NCBI RefSeq assembly: GCF_900499075.1
Contig: NZ_UIHC01000036.1
Coordinates: 1-33,276, forward strand
Direction of reading: 5' to 3'
Length of the DNA stretch: 33,276 nt
Origin: Roseinatronobacter ekhonensis
GTDB lineage: Bacteria; Pseudomonadota; Alphaproteobacteria; Rhodobacterales; Rhodobacteraceae
Numbering within the stretch: the first letter of the stretch is position 1; every line of letters starts with the position of its first letter. Shown in pieces: positions 1 through 7,863 of this stretch. The notes under the pieces were generated by a model that was not told where the DNA came from, searched no databases, and saw only the letters and a program-made list of their open reading frames with translations. The position numbers and the translations under genes are program-made.

Positions 1-201
1 CTCAATCCAATTGAACGTCTTTGGGCGGTCTTGCACCATTATGTCACCCACAATCGCTACTACCGAAGTCAGAAGCAATTCGCCGACGCCATCCTTGCAT
101 TCATGCGTGAGACCATCCCGCAGGAATGGAAGAAATTCCGCGACAAGGTGTCAGATAACTTCCGCGTCATAACACACGAGAACTTTCGGGTTTTGGAGTA
201 G
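1..201 (+). CDS. IS630-family transposase, C-terminal fragment
   Basis: The frame is open from the first base and ends at a TAG, giving 66 residues. It starts with LNPIERLWAVLHHYV, the conserved end of the DDE_3 (IS630/Tc1-mariner type) catalytic domain, where the Glu of NPIE(R/K)xW is the third acidic catalytic residue. The rest (FRDKVSDNF, FRVLE) is the usual short tail of these transposases. The N-terminal part with the first two Asp residues lies outside the window. The element sits directly against the acyltransferase gene on the other strand and has cut off its end. Family assignment is by motif recognition; the exact IS name is not known. Confidence 0.85.
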   Translation, partial: LNPIERLWAVLHHYVTHNRYYRSQKQFADAILAFMRETIPQEWKKFRDKVSDNFRVITHENFRVLE

Positions 202-210
202 AAGAAGTAT
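1..210 (+). mobile_element. IS630-type insertion sequence, right end
   Basis: The transposase tail ends at 201, and about 10 bases later the sequence becomes the antisense of an acyltransferase coding region. IS630 elements insert at TA and duplicate it; TA dinucleotides occur at about 208-215 (GTATAGCTACAC), so the boundary is placed near 210, uncertain by several bases. The left end and the other target copy are outside the window. Confidence 0.65.
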
Positions 211-1666
211 AGCTACACTCCGCGTCCGGGGCGTCGGGGCGGCAACCGCCCCGCGTTAACCCGAATAGAAATGGTGCATCCGAGGACCGCAAAAGCGCTT
301 CAGCCAGATCAATGGCATGACTATCACCGATCACCGCTATGCCCGGCCCGTGCAGATCGCGGCAACCGCGCAAACGCTGTTCAACGCCCTCGTCCAATGC
401 ATCCACGTTGAAGCGGCAAGCTCCGTTGTCAGAGCGGCGATCGATCTGGTCAGCTTGTTTAAGCACAGAATAGGTCTGGCGCTCAATTTCTGTTGCGCGG
501 GCTAGCCAGATTTCGGCACGCCCTTCGGTTTGCAATCCCCAAATGCCGACCAGCACAAAGGCAGCGCTACCCGCAGCCGAGGCCGCGAAGACTTGTGCGC
601 GCCGCGGCAGCCATGGACCTTGTGCCCGCATGCCCAACCGAAACGGACGCTCGACAAACCACCAAGTGCCAACTGCCAGTGCAAAGGTCAGCACGCACAG
701 GGCGAGCATGACCGACGGCCCCGGTTCAGTTCCGTTCCAGATGCCGACAAAAGCGAATAACGGCTGATGCCACAAATAGGCGCTAAAGCTGACAAGCCCG
801 ATACCGACGAAACCGCGCCATGCCAGTATACGCCCGGTCAGCGTGTCCGTTCCGCCAAAAAGGATAACGACCACCACTCCAAATACCGGCAATAGCGTTG
901 CATAGGATGGGAATGGCACGGATTTGTCATAGGCGAACACTGAGAGCAGGATTGCAGCCAATCCAAACGCGGCCAACCCCTCGCGCAGGATGCGTCCCAG
1001 ACGGGCAAGTGCCGCGCGCATGCCGTCATCGCTCAATGCGAAAGCGCATAGCACCCCCGCCAGCAATTCCCACGCGCGGGTCGGAAAGAAGAAGAAGGTC
1101 TGTGCAGGTTTTACGCGCCACGCGAATTCGCTTAGCGCAAAACTGCCAAGCAGCAGGAAGACGCTGGTCCAGAATGCTCCGCGCCGCCCACCAAAACGCC
1201 ATGCCAGAAACAGCACCGGCGGGAACAGGATGTAGAACTGCTCTTCTACCGCAAGCGACCAAGTATGCAGCAAAGGGTTTAATTCTGCCGACGGCGCGAA
1301 ATAGTCGAGCCTGTCGATGAAAAGGATATTCGACAGAAACAACGCGACCGCAGCGGCGGTTTCTGCGAATTCCTCGAACGCACTCGGCAACAACAAGGCA
1401 TGTGCGACTGGCACGCAAACCGCCATGACGAAGAACAGCGCGGGAAGAATGCGCCGCGCACGGCGTTCGAAGAACTGCCCGAAAGAGAACCGTTCAAGCG
1501 CCAGATCACGCAGGATGATAGATGTGATCAGGTATCCCGAAATGACGAAAAATACGTCAACCCCGACGAAACCGCCCTGAAACAAGGTGAAACCAGAGTG
1601 AAACAGAACAACCGGCACAATCGCAATCGCGCGCAAGCCGTCGATTTCAGGGCGGTGAGCGATCAT
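167..1666 (-). pseudogene. O-acyltransferase (acyltransferase 3 / OafA type), C-terminus cut off by IS630
   Basis: The N-terminus MIAHRPEIDGLRAIAIVP and the following GGFVGVDVFFVISGYLIT segment are hallmarks of the acyltransferase-3 family of inner-membrane O-acetylases that modify LPS, peptidoglycan or exopolysaccharide. About ten hydrophobic segments follow, then a periplasmic SGNH domain that begins with the nucleophile block GIAVIGDSHA. Only some 45 residues of this domain are present. After AECSY the frame runs into the IS630 end and stops in IS sequence at 167. Full-length members with an SGNH domain are usually 620-680 aa, so this 499-aa product lacks most of the SGNH domain, including its C-terminal Asp/His pair. 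The start at 1666 is preferred over the upstream ATG at 1684 because family proteins begin just before RPEIDGLR. It could still make a membrane protein; activity is doubtful. Confidence 0.85.
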
Positions 1667-1681
1667 CTTTTGCAATGTCCA

Positions 1682-1721
1682 CAAAACAAGAAACCCCGTG
1701 GCCCCAGCGGGGCCATCGGGG
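1682..1721 (-). terminator. Rho-independent terminator after the glycosyltransferase gene
   Basis: Read on the minus strand, arms CCCCG and TGGCCCC pair with GGGGCCA and CGGGG around a GCT loop with a single bulged A. The hairpin is followed by TTTCTTGTTTTG. It begins about 20 bases after the stop codon of the 1743-2432 gene. Confidence 0.8.
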
Positions 1722-1742
1722 CAAGGTCAAAGGCACTACTCT

Positions 1743-2432
1743 TTAGGCCTTAGCCTCGTATTCCGCAGCCTCTGCCAGCCATTCGGCGGCATAGTCTACG
1801 TTCTGCCATTCCTTGAACCATGGCCCGCCACGGGTGTGGTGCACGGCTTGCGGGAAACCCTCGGCAGGCTTGTCATACCAGCCTTCCAGCCAGTTCCAGC
1901 CCGTGGGCAGCGCGCCGATCTCGTCATCCTGCGCCCATTGCAGCCGGTGCAGATAAGCACCGGTTTCACGGTTCACCAATTCCGGTGTCAGTTGCTGCGT
2001 GCTCGGATGGCCACAATTCATCAGCATGAAAGACGACCAATTCTTGCGCGGATACGCCGATTGCGGCACGCCGTCCATCTTGGTGGTTTCCTTGGGCGTA
2101 TAGTCATGCTGCACGACCATCACCGCTTTGGCCGGGTCCATGTACTGCTGCAACTCCGCGACATCGCCGAAGAACAGGAAATCGCAATCCACGAAAATTG
2201 CCCAGCCCTCATAGCCGGCCAGATGCGGCACCAGAAAGCGCGAATAGGTGAACTCGGTTGAGGCCAATGGGTCGATGTCACGCGTGTACAAGCCCTGATC
2301 CACCAGATCATCCAGCTTGATCGGGATCACCTCTACCGGGATCGTGGCGTGCTTTTCCAGCGACTGCTTGGCCACCTGATAGGCGATATCCTCGCGCGAA
2401 TCCCAGCCGATATAAACCCGAAGCTTGTCCAT
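1743..2432 (-). CDS. Glycosyltransferase-like protein (nucleotide-sugar transferase fold)
   Basis: This 229-aa soluble protein starts MDKLRVYIGWDSRED, a pattern of short GT-A-type glycosyltransferases related to the GT8/Gnt-I superfamily. It carries a DxD-type motif in AIFVDCDFLF (about residues 88-98), which normally binds the metal and sugar nucleotide. A later WSSFMLMNCGH block and a C-terminal WNWLEGWY/VHHTRGGPWF block resemble the acceptor-side region of related proteins. ATG 2432 is chosen because GGAAAGG lies about 8 bases upstream; the ATG at 2465 has no comparable site. It lies 66 bp downstream of waaA on the same strand, so a role in LPS or capsule sugar assembly is plausible. No signal peptide or membrane segment is seen. 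Donor and acceptor are unknown. Confidence 0.75.
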   Translation of the reverse strand: MDKLRVYIGWDSREDIAYQVAKQSLEKHATIPVEVIPIKLDDLVDQGLYTRDIDPLASTEFTYSRFLVPHLAGYEGWAIFVDCDFLFFGDVAELQQYMDPAKAVMVVQHDYTPKETTKMDGVPQSAYPRKNWSSFMLMNCGHPSTQQLTPELVNRETGAYLHRLQWAQDDEIGALPTGWNWLEGWYDKPAEGFPQAVHHTRGGPWFKEWQNVDYAAEWLAEAAEYEAKA

Positions 2433-2498
2433 GTCCCAGACCTTTCCATTGCTACGCCCCGTCATTACCCCGCCTTTAGCGCGGGGAAAACCGGTATT

Positions 2499-3812
2499 TC
2501 AGGTGCATCGATCCGTGGGCAACATCTTGCAAATCATTTGCTCTGCGCGCTCCAGCGGGGCCATGACCTGCGCTTGCACCTGTGCCGCGCCTGCCAGATA
2601 GGGTGCGCGGCAAGCTGGGTCCTGGGCGGCAATGACAGCATCCGTCATGGCTTTGGCATCGCTCACCCGCAGCGCCGCGCCCTGTTCAGCGAGCAGGTCA
2701 TAGGCCGCGCGGAAATTGGCAACATGCGGCCCATGCACGACAAGAACGCCAAGGGCCACCGCCTCGAACGGGTTTTTGCCGGTCATGACGCGCCCGTCCA
2801 GCGGCAGTGACTGGCCCGGATAGGCCACCGGCACCAGCCGCAGCCAGACCCCCATCTCGCCCATGCTGTCGGCGATATAGACCTGCGTTTGCGCGGTGAT
2901 GGGCTGCCCCTTGGACCGGCGGGCAATGCGCGCGGGGTCGAACACCGCACGCGCATCGGCCTCTGTGCGGTCGGCATCCTTCAACTGGCGCGGCGCGATA
3001 ATCATCAACAGGTCGGGGCAATGCGCCAGCGCTTGGGCGTGCACCTGCATGACCTGCGCCTCTTCCTCTGTCCGGGTGGACGCAGCCAGCCAGCGCGGAC
3101 GGTCGCCAATCTGCGCGGCGATTTCCGCACGCGCCTGTGGATGGTCCGGCGGCGGGGTCGAGGCCGCTTTCAACAGCCCCGTGACCTGCATCTTGCCCAT
3201 CGGCGCGCCAATCTGGGCGAATAACGCGGCAGAACGGTCATCCTGCACATGGATTTCGCCAAACAGGTCCATCAGCCAGCCGTTTGCCTTGGCCGCGCGT
3301 TTGCGGTTGCGCAGGCGGCGGGGGGTGACATGGGCGTTGACGATGGCCATGGGGATGCCGCGCTTATGGGTTTCCGCCAGCAGACGGGGCCAAAGGTCCA
3401 TTTCTGACAGCACGAACGCGTCCGGGCGCCAATGGTCGAGGAATCGCGCCACGGCACCGGGATAATCGGCGGGCGCGTAATGGTGGATGACGCGGGCGGG
3501 CAACTGGCGCTTGGCCATGGCATCGGCGGCGGCGCGGGTGATCGAGGTCAGCAGAAAATGCGTCTGCGGGCGGGTTTGCGACAGTCGCTCTAGCAGCGTC
3601 AACAGCACCGTCACCTCGCCCACGCTGACGCCGTGGAGCCACAGAAGTTCCCCCTCGGGGCGGGGTTGCGCCGGGTGGCCCCACCGCTCGGACAGGCGGG
3701 CGGGGTCTTCCTTGCCCTTCTTCGCACGCCACTTCAGCGCCGCGTGCCAGATCGGCGCGGACAGGCGCGAAAACGCCAGATAAGCCCGGATCAATGCCGG
3801 AGGCTGTCGCAT
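2499..3812 (-). CDS. waaA: 3-deoxy-D-manno-octulosonic acid (Kdo) transferase
   Basis: The 437-aa protein matches the GT30 Kdo transferase family, which adds Kdo from CMP-Kdo to lipid IVA at the cytoplasmic face of the inner membrane, starting the LPS core. A hydrophobic N-terminal stretch (ALIRAYLAFSRLSAPIW) would anchor it. The block LLWLHGVSVGEV (about residues 57-68) contains the family's catalytic Glu in SVGE. The C-terminal block TGKNPFEAVALGVLVVHGPH corresponds to the conserved CMP-Kdo binding region (usually GHNPLEPA...GPH). Length is normal (420-440 aa). The GVSVGEV spelling and KNPFE instead of HNPLE are common in Rhodobacterales. Upstream GGGG may serve as a weak ribosome site. The glycosyltransferase at 1743-2432 follows on the same strand. 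Confidence 0.93.
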   Translation of the reverse strand: MRQPPALIRAYLAFSRLSAPIWHAALKWRAKKGKEDPARLSERWGHPAQPRPEGELLWLHGVSVGEVTVLLTLLERLSQTRPQTHFLLTSITRAAADAMAKRQLPARVIHHYAPADYPGAVARFLDHWRPDAFVLSEMDLWPRLLAETHKRGIPMAIVNAHVTPRRLRNRKRAAKANGWLMDLFGEIHVQDDRSAALFAQIGAPMGKMQVTGLLKAASTPPPDHPQARAEIAAQIGDRPRWLAASTRTEEEAQVMQVHAQALAHCPDLLMIIAPRQLKDADRTEADARAVFDPARIARRSKGQPITAQTQVYIADSMGEMGVWLRLVPVAYPGQSLPLDGRVMTGKNPFEAVALGVLVVHGPHVANFRAAYDLLAEQGAALRVSDAKAMTDAVIAAQDPACRAPYLAGAAQVQAQVMAPLERAEQMICKMLPTDRCT

Positions 3813-3876
3813 GGTCTGGCCCCGTTGAGTGGTTCAGGGGCTTGTCGCCGATTGCGGGGGCGGGTGCAAGGTGGGG

Positions 3877-4131
3877 TTAGTTAAGGGCTTGTTCCAACGC
3901 CTCGCGGATCAAGCGCTGATAGGGAATGCCGCGCTCTTTGGCGCGGGCTTTCAGCGCCGCGATAAGGGGTTCGGGCAAGCGCATCGTCAGGCGAGCCGAT
4001 TTGGGCAGGGTTTCAAACCGCATGGGTTTGAATTGCGCGAAATCGAGAGTGGAGAGGTCTTGGTCGAGAAAACCCTCCGCCTGCGCGTCAGTGGTCAGGA
4101 CGGGAACGGATTTCGGGGAAGGTTTCGGCAT
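3877..4131 (-). CDS. brnA: BrnA-type antitoxin (CopG-like, ribbon-helix-helix)
   Basis: This is an 84-aa protein whose C-terminal half, SARLTMRLPEPLIAALKARA followed by KERGIPYQRLIREAL, is a ribbon-helix-helix DNA-binding segment of the CopG/BrnA antitoxin group. The N-terminal half is polar and would contact the toxin. Its start lies inside the toxin gene: the brnT stop is at 4088 and the brnA ATG at 4131, a 44-bp overlap in another frame, which suggests coupled translation. In known BrnTA pairs the BrnA dimer neutralises BrnT and represses the shared promoter. The toxin-first gene order is typical of the family. Confidence 0.85.
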   Translation of the reverse strand: MPKPSPKSVPVLTTDAQAEGFLDQDLSTLDFAQFKPMRFETLPKSARLTMRLPEPLIAALKARAKERGIPYQRLIREALEQALN

Positions 4132-4390
4132 AGCGGACCACCTCTCGGGCGTGCATGTATCGGGCGCTGATGGGACGGATTTTACCGTCTCGCCAGCAAA
4201 AAGCTATGAAGGCCGGGCGGCCCTCGGGTGTCATGCCGATTGCGACGAAACGCTGTTCGGCGATGGAGGAATGTTCCGGGTCAGGGGCAACATGGAGCCC
4301 TGCGCGGAACATGGCTTCAATCTGGACGCGCGTCAGACCGTGCTTCTCACATTTGGCACTGTTGCCGTGGTCCCAATCGAAGTTGATCAT
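4088..4390 (-). CDS. brnT: BrnT-type ribonuclease toxin
   Basis: The 100-aa protein opens with MINFDWDHGNSAKCEKHGL, the BrnT signature (a short beta strand with FDWD, then N/KxxKHG and a helix). It has the later block IRPISARYMHAREVVRY, with the Arg and Glu/His-rich strand seen in this RelE-like RNase family. BrnT cleaves RNA and arrests growth when free of BrnA. ATG 4390 fits family length; a TTG at 4402 in frame is possible but adds four residues not seen in relatives. The short region upstream (4391-4437) is AT-rich with the palindromes TGTACA and CATATG, but no convincing promoter spacing was found. Confidence 0.85.
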   Translation of the reverse strand: MINFDWDHGNSAKCEKHGLTRVQIEAMFRAGLHVAPDPEHSSIAEQRFVAIGMTPEGRPAFIAFCWRDGKIRPISARYMHAREVVRYAETFPEIRSRPDH

Positions 4391-4437
4391 ATGTATGTAC
4401 AAATGTGCGGACGGTCAAGTATCGCACAGTTCTCGTA

Positions 4438-4704
4438 CTATTCGTAGTGTCTGAAACCATTGATGATCCATTTTATCACAAAAGCTACCAAAAGCGCCCC
4501 AAGTGGCGGGCCGAAAGCAATCGAAGCTACTTCGGCCCATTGGTTTAGCTCTAGTGTTTTAGTTGCAGGCACTAAGTCCTCGAATTGACCTACACGAGCT
4601 CGATTAAGCGCTATCAACTCCTCGTAGGTATAAATGCTCGATAGCGCCACCCAAATGCAGGTCGATACTATCCACAACCGAAAAAGTCCGCGTTGATAGT
4701 CCAA
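4438..4704 (-). CDS. Small membrane protein of unknown function, two predicted TM segments
   Basis: This 88-aa protein is not assigned to a named family. A first hydrophobic segment follows QRGLFRLW (WIVSTCIWVALSSIY), and a second lies near the C-terminus (ASIAFGPPLGALLVAFVIKW), separated by a polar loop with many charged residues. The start is TTG at 4704, because GGAG sits six bases upstream; a TTG at 4716 has no ribosome site. Short proteins beginning (M)xxxRGLFRLWxV with two such segments are common in alphaproteobacteria. Base composition is clearly lower in GC than the flanking genes, and codon use is less G/C-ending. It sits 39 bp downstream of ettA and just upstream of the toxin-antitoxin pair, so recent transfer with that pair is possible. 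Confidence 0.6.
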   Translation of the reverse strand: MDYQRGLFRLWIVSTCIWVALSSIYTYEELIALNRARVGQFEDLVPATKTLELNQWAEVASIAFGPPLGALLVAFVIKWIINGFRHYE

Positions 4705-4743
4705 ACCATTCTCCAAGCTAGGTAAGCTACGCGCTTTTGCCGT

Positions 4744-6399
4744 CTACCTCGTAAACTTCTTATACTTCACCCGCTTCGGCTCCAGCGCGTCCGGCCCCAG
4801 ACGGCGCTTCTTGTCTTCCTCATAGGCCGCGAAGTTACCCTCAAACCATTCGACATGCGCCTCGCCCTCAAAGGCCAGTATATGCGTGCACAGCCGGTCA
4901 AGGAAGAAGCGGTCGTGCGAAATGATGACCGCGCAGCCTGCGAAATCTTCCAGCGCCGCTTCCAGCGCTTGCAGCGTTTCCACGTCCAGATCGTTGGTCG
5001 GCTCGTCGAGAAGCAGGACATTCCCGCCCGCCCGCAACAGTTTCGCCATATGCACGCGGTTGCGCTCGCCGCCTGACAGCAGGCCGACTTTCTTTTGCTG
5101 GTCGCCGCCCTTGAAGTTGAAGGCAGAGCAATAGGCGCGGCTGTTCACCTCTGCGTCGCCCAGTTGGATAATGTCCAACCCGTCCGAAATTTCTTCCCAC
5201 ACAGTCTTGTTGCCATCCAACGCGTCGCGCGACTGGTCCACGTAGGATAGCTGCACAGTGTCGCCGAATTCGACCGTGCCTGCGTCGGGCTGTTCCTGCC
5301 CTGTCAGCATGCGGAACAGCGTCGATTTCCCCGCCCCGTTCGGCCCGATCACACCCACGATGCCGCCGGGCGGCAGCGCGAAGGACAGGTTTTCGATCAG
5401 CAGCTTATCCTCGAACCCTTTGCGCAGGTCGGTCACGTCGATGACCTTGCCGCCCAAGCGAGGGCCGTTGGGGATGATGATCTGCGCGCGGCCAACCTTC
5501 TCGCGCTCGGACTGGCCGGCTTTTTCCTCATAGGCGGAAATACGCGCCTTGGATTTGGTCTGACGTGCCTTGGCCCCGGCCCTGATCCATTCCAATTCGC
5601 GCTCCAGCGACTTCTGGCGCGATTTATCCTCGCGCGCTTCTTGGGCCAAGCGTTTGGCCTTTTGTTCCAGCCACGCCGAATAATTGCCCTCGTAAGGAAT
5701 GCCACGCCCGCGGTCGAGTTCCAGAATCCAGCCGGTGATGTCATCGAGGAAGTAGCGGTCATGCGTGACGATCAGGATCGTGCCCTTGTAGTCGATCAGG
5801 TGCTGTTGCAGCCACGCGACCGTTTCAGCGTCCAGGTGGTTGGTGGGTTCGTCCAGCAGCAGCATGTCGGGCGCTTCCAGCAGCAGCTTGCACAGCGCCA
5901 CGCGGCGGCGTTCACCCCCAGACAGGGTTTCGACATCGGCGCTGTCGGGCGGGCAGCGCAGCGCTTCCAGCGCGACATCGACCTGGCTGTCCAGATCCCA
6001 CAGATTTTCCGCGTCGATCTGGTCTTGCAGCGCGGCCATTTCATCGGCGGTCTCATCGGAATAGTTCATGGCCAGCTCATTATAGCGGTCGAGCTTGCCC
6101 TGCTTTTCCGCCACGCCCAGCATGACATTACCGCGCACGTCGAGATCGGGGTCCAGATGCGGTTCCTGCGGCAGGTAGCCAACACGCGCGCCCTTGGCGG
6201 CCCAAGCTTCGCCGGTGAAATCCTTGTCAGCGCCGGACATGATGCGCAGAAGCGTCGATTTGCCCGCGCCGTTCACGCCGACCACGCCGATTTTCACGCC
6301 GGGCAGAAAGGACAGGCGGATGTTTTCAAAACACTTCTTGCCACCGGGATAGGTCTTGGACACGCCATCCATGTGGTAGACATATTGATACGACGCCAT
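4744..6399 (-). CDS. ettA: Energy-dependent translational throttle protein EttA (ABC-F ATPase)
   Basis: The 551-aa protein has two ABC ATPase domains and no membrane segments, the ABC-F layout. Domain 1 has Walker A GVNGAGKST (41-49), signature LSGGERRR (159-166) and Walker B LLLDEP (180-185). Domain 2 has Walker A GPNGAGKST (352-360), signature LSGGERNR and Walker B LLLDEP. The charged linker at about 245-305 corresponds to the P-site tRNA interaction motif. The C-terminus (RRLGPDALEPKRVKYKKF) is characteristic of EttA rather than Uup or YbiT. EttA binds the ribosomal E site and gates the first elongation step according to the ATP/ADP ratio. ATG 6399 (MASYQYVYHM) is preferred, with AGGAGC upstream; the longer frame to 6462 has no family support. 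Confidence 0.95.
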   Translation of the reverse strand: MASYQYVYHMDGVSKTYPGGKKCFENIRLSFLPGVKIGVVGVNGAGKSTLLRIMSGADKDFTGEAWAAKGARVGYLPQEPHLDPDLDVRGNVMLGVAEKQGKLDRYNELAMNYSDETADEMAALQDQIDAENLWDLDSQVDVALEALRCPPDSADVETLSGGERRRVALCKLLLEAPDMLLLDEPTNHLDAETVAWLQQHLIDYKGTILIVTHDRYFLDDITGWILELDRGRGIPYEGNYSAWLEQKAKRLAQEAREDKSRQKSLERELEWIRAGAKARQTKSKARISAYEEKAGQSEREKVGRAQIIIPNGPRLGGKVIDVTDLRKGFEDKLLIENLSFALPPGGIVGVIGPNGAGKSTLFRMLTGQEQPDAGTVEFGDTVQLSYVDQSRDALDGNKTVWEEISDGLDIIQLGDAEVNSRAYCSAFNFKGGDQQKKVGLLSGGERNRVHMAKLLRAGGNVLLLDEPTNDLDVETLQALEAALEDFAGCAVIISHDRFFLDRLCTHILAFEGEAHVEWFEGNFAAYEEDKKRRLGPDALEPKRVKYKKFTR

Positions 6400-6531
6400 G
6401 GCATTTGCTCCTGATCTGTTTGGCCCGACACCTACAGCCGCAAAGGGTCTGTCGCAAGCCATTCACGCGAGGGTGATGTTACGCTTGGGGCATCGGCTGC
6501 GTAAGGTAGGGCAGTCACAATGGAGGATATG

Positions 6532-6957
6532 ATGATCTCACGACGTGCAGTGTTGGCAGGGATGATGCTGGCCCTTCCCGGCGCGCAACTGATGGCACAG
6601 GCGGCACCGGCGCTCGACGGGCATGACCCGGTCGCCTACTTCACCGAAGGCGCACCGCGCCGGGGCGATCCCGCCCACGCGACCGACTGGGACGGACAGG
6701 TATGGCATTTTGCAAGTGCCGCCAACCGCGCGGCCTTTGTCGCGGACCCCGCGCGCTATGCCCCGCAATATGGCGCGAATTGCGCTTGGGCGGTGGCCGA
6801 AGGCTATCTGGCACCGATAGACCCGGACGCGTGGGCGATTGTCGATGGCAAGCTTTACCTGAATGCCAACCGCCGTATACAGCGCCGCTGGGAGCGCGAC
6901 ATTCCCGGCTTCATCACACGGGCCGATGCCAACTGGCCCGCGTTGCGCAACAACTAG
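6532..6957 (+). CDS. YHS-domain protein with twin-arginine-type signal peptide
   Basis: This is a 141-aa exported protein. The leader MISRRAVLAGMMLALPGAQL has an SRRxxL twin-arginine motif, a hydrophobic core and a likely cleavage after MAQA. The mature part is a single YHS-like domain: GHDPVAYFTEGAPRRGD, then WHFASAANRAAFVADPARYAPQYG and GANCAWAVAEGY. Domains of this group are thought to bind metals, often copper, or to act as periplasmic scaffolds, but most are uncharacterised. GGAGG at 6522-6526 is five bases before ATG 6532, which settles the start; the in-frame ATG at 6520 would place that site inside the gene. It is transcribed away from ettA. A hairpin about 30 bp downstream may end the transcript. 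Confidence 0.75.
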   Translation: MISRRAVLAGMMLALPGAQLMAQAAPALDGHDPVAYFTEGAPRRGDPAHATDWDGQVWHFASAANRAAFVADPARYAPQYGANCAWAVAEGYLAPIDPDAWAIVDGKLYLNANRRIQRRWERDIPGFITRADANWPALRNN

Positions 6958-6987
6958 GCAAATCGGCGCGACCCTGCGTCAGCTTGA

Positions 6988-7026
6988 GGCAAGGGGCGAA
7001 AGCACCCTTGCCATTGCTGTATTTTT
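6988..7026 (+). terminator. Probable terminator or attenuator hairpin between the YHS gene and the ABC operon
   Basis: GGCAAGGG (6988-6995) pairs perfectly with CCCTTGCC (7005-7012), and inside it GC-GAAA-GC forms a tetraloop with one bulged A. The T-run (ATTTTTA) follows only after eight further bases, so termination efficiency is uncertain. Confidence 0.5.
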
Positions 7027-7065
7027 AGGCAGAAATGGCGGGCAGGTTCAAACCAGCAAGGTCAT

Positions 7066-7845
7066 ATGCCCGACACGCCCGTTATCGAAATTCGCGATCT
7101 GCATAAGGCCTATGGGCCGCTGGAGGTGCTAAAGGGCGTAAGCCTTGCTGCGCAAAAGGGCGATGTGATTTCGCTGATCGGGTCGTCGGGATCCGGCAAG
7201 TCGACGCTTCTGCGCTGTTGCAACCTTCTGGAAGACAGCCAGCAAGGCGACATTCTGTTCGAAGGTGAACCCGTGCACTGGCGCGGGGCGGGAGCAGCCC
7301 GCCAGCCCGCAGACCGTGCGCAGGTCACGCGCATCCGCACAAACCTGTCGATGGTGTTCCAAAGCTTCAACCTGTGGTCCCATCTGAGCGTGTTGCAAAA
7401 CGTCATGGAAGCGCCGTTGCATGTGTTGAAGCAAAACCTGGCAGAGGTTGAACCCCGCGCCCGTGCCATCCTCGACAAGGTCGGCATTGGTGACAAGGCC
7501 GATGTCTACCCGGCGCAAATGTCGGGCGGGCAGCAACAACGCGCGGCAATCGCCCGCGCCTTGTGCATGGAACCGCGCGCCCTTTTGTTTGATGAACCGA
7601 CCTCGGCGCTGGACCCAGAACTGGAACAGGAAGTGGTGCGCGTGATCCAAGCGCTCGCGCAAGAAGGTCGCACCATGCTGATCGTCACCCATGACATGCG
7701 TCTGGCCGCTGATGTGTCCAACCATGTGGTGTTTCTGCACGATGGCCGGATAGAGGAAGAGGGGCCGCCCGACGCCTTGTTCGGCAATCCGCAATCGGCG
7801 CGGCTGAAACAGTTTCTCAGCCACAGCCAACCCAACCAACCATAA
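7066..7845 (+). CDS. Polar amino acid-type ABC transporter, ATP-binding protein
   Basis: This 259-aa ATPase belongs to the HisP/GlnQ/OccP group that powers import of histidine, basic amino acids or opines. Walker A is GSSGSGKST (about residues 38-46), the Q-loop lies in MVFQSFNLW, the signature is MSGGQQQR, Walker B is ALLFDEPTSALDPEL, and the switch His is in IVTHD. The 20-residue insertion around HWRGAGAARQPADRAQ, before the Q-loop, is typical of the HisP/OccP branch. AAGG lies five bases upstream of ATG 7066. It is the first gene of a run whose members are separated by short gaps or overlap, reaching at least the second permease and probably 15133. Confidence 0.92.
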   Translation: MPDTPVIEIRDLHKAYGPLEVLKGVSLAAQKGDVISLIGSSGSGKSTLLRCCNLLEDSQQGDILFEGEPVHWRGAGAARQPADRAQVTRIRTNLSMVFQSFNLWSHLSVLQNVMEAPLHVLKQNLAEVEPRARAILDKVGIGDKADVYPAQMSGGQQQRAAIARALCMEPRALLFDEPTSALDPELEQEVVRVIQALAQEGRTMLIVTHDMRLAADVSNHVVFLHDGRIEEEGPPDALFGNPQSARLKQFLSHSQPNQP

Positions 7846-7863
7846 CCCAACGGGAGTAATGAC

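Noticed and set aside
2468-2486. Hairpin CCCCGC/GCGGGG after waaA
   Set aside because: The stem is only 6 bp and has no T-run on the minus strand, so it is not called a terminator; the glycosyltransferase may be co-transcribed.
4388-4420. TTGACC-N17-TACATA upstream of brnT on the minus strand
   Set aside because: The -10 element would overlap the ATG at 4390 and the transcript would start within the gene, so it does not fit the chosen start.
5641-6414. Open frame of 257 codons antisense to ettA
   Set aside because: It lies entirely inside ettA, has no ribosome site and no recognisable domain.
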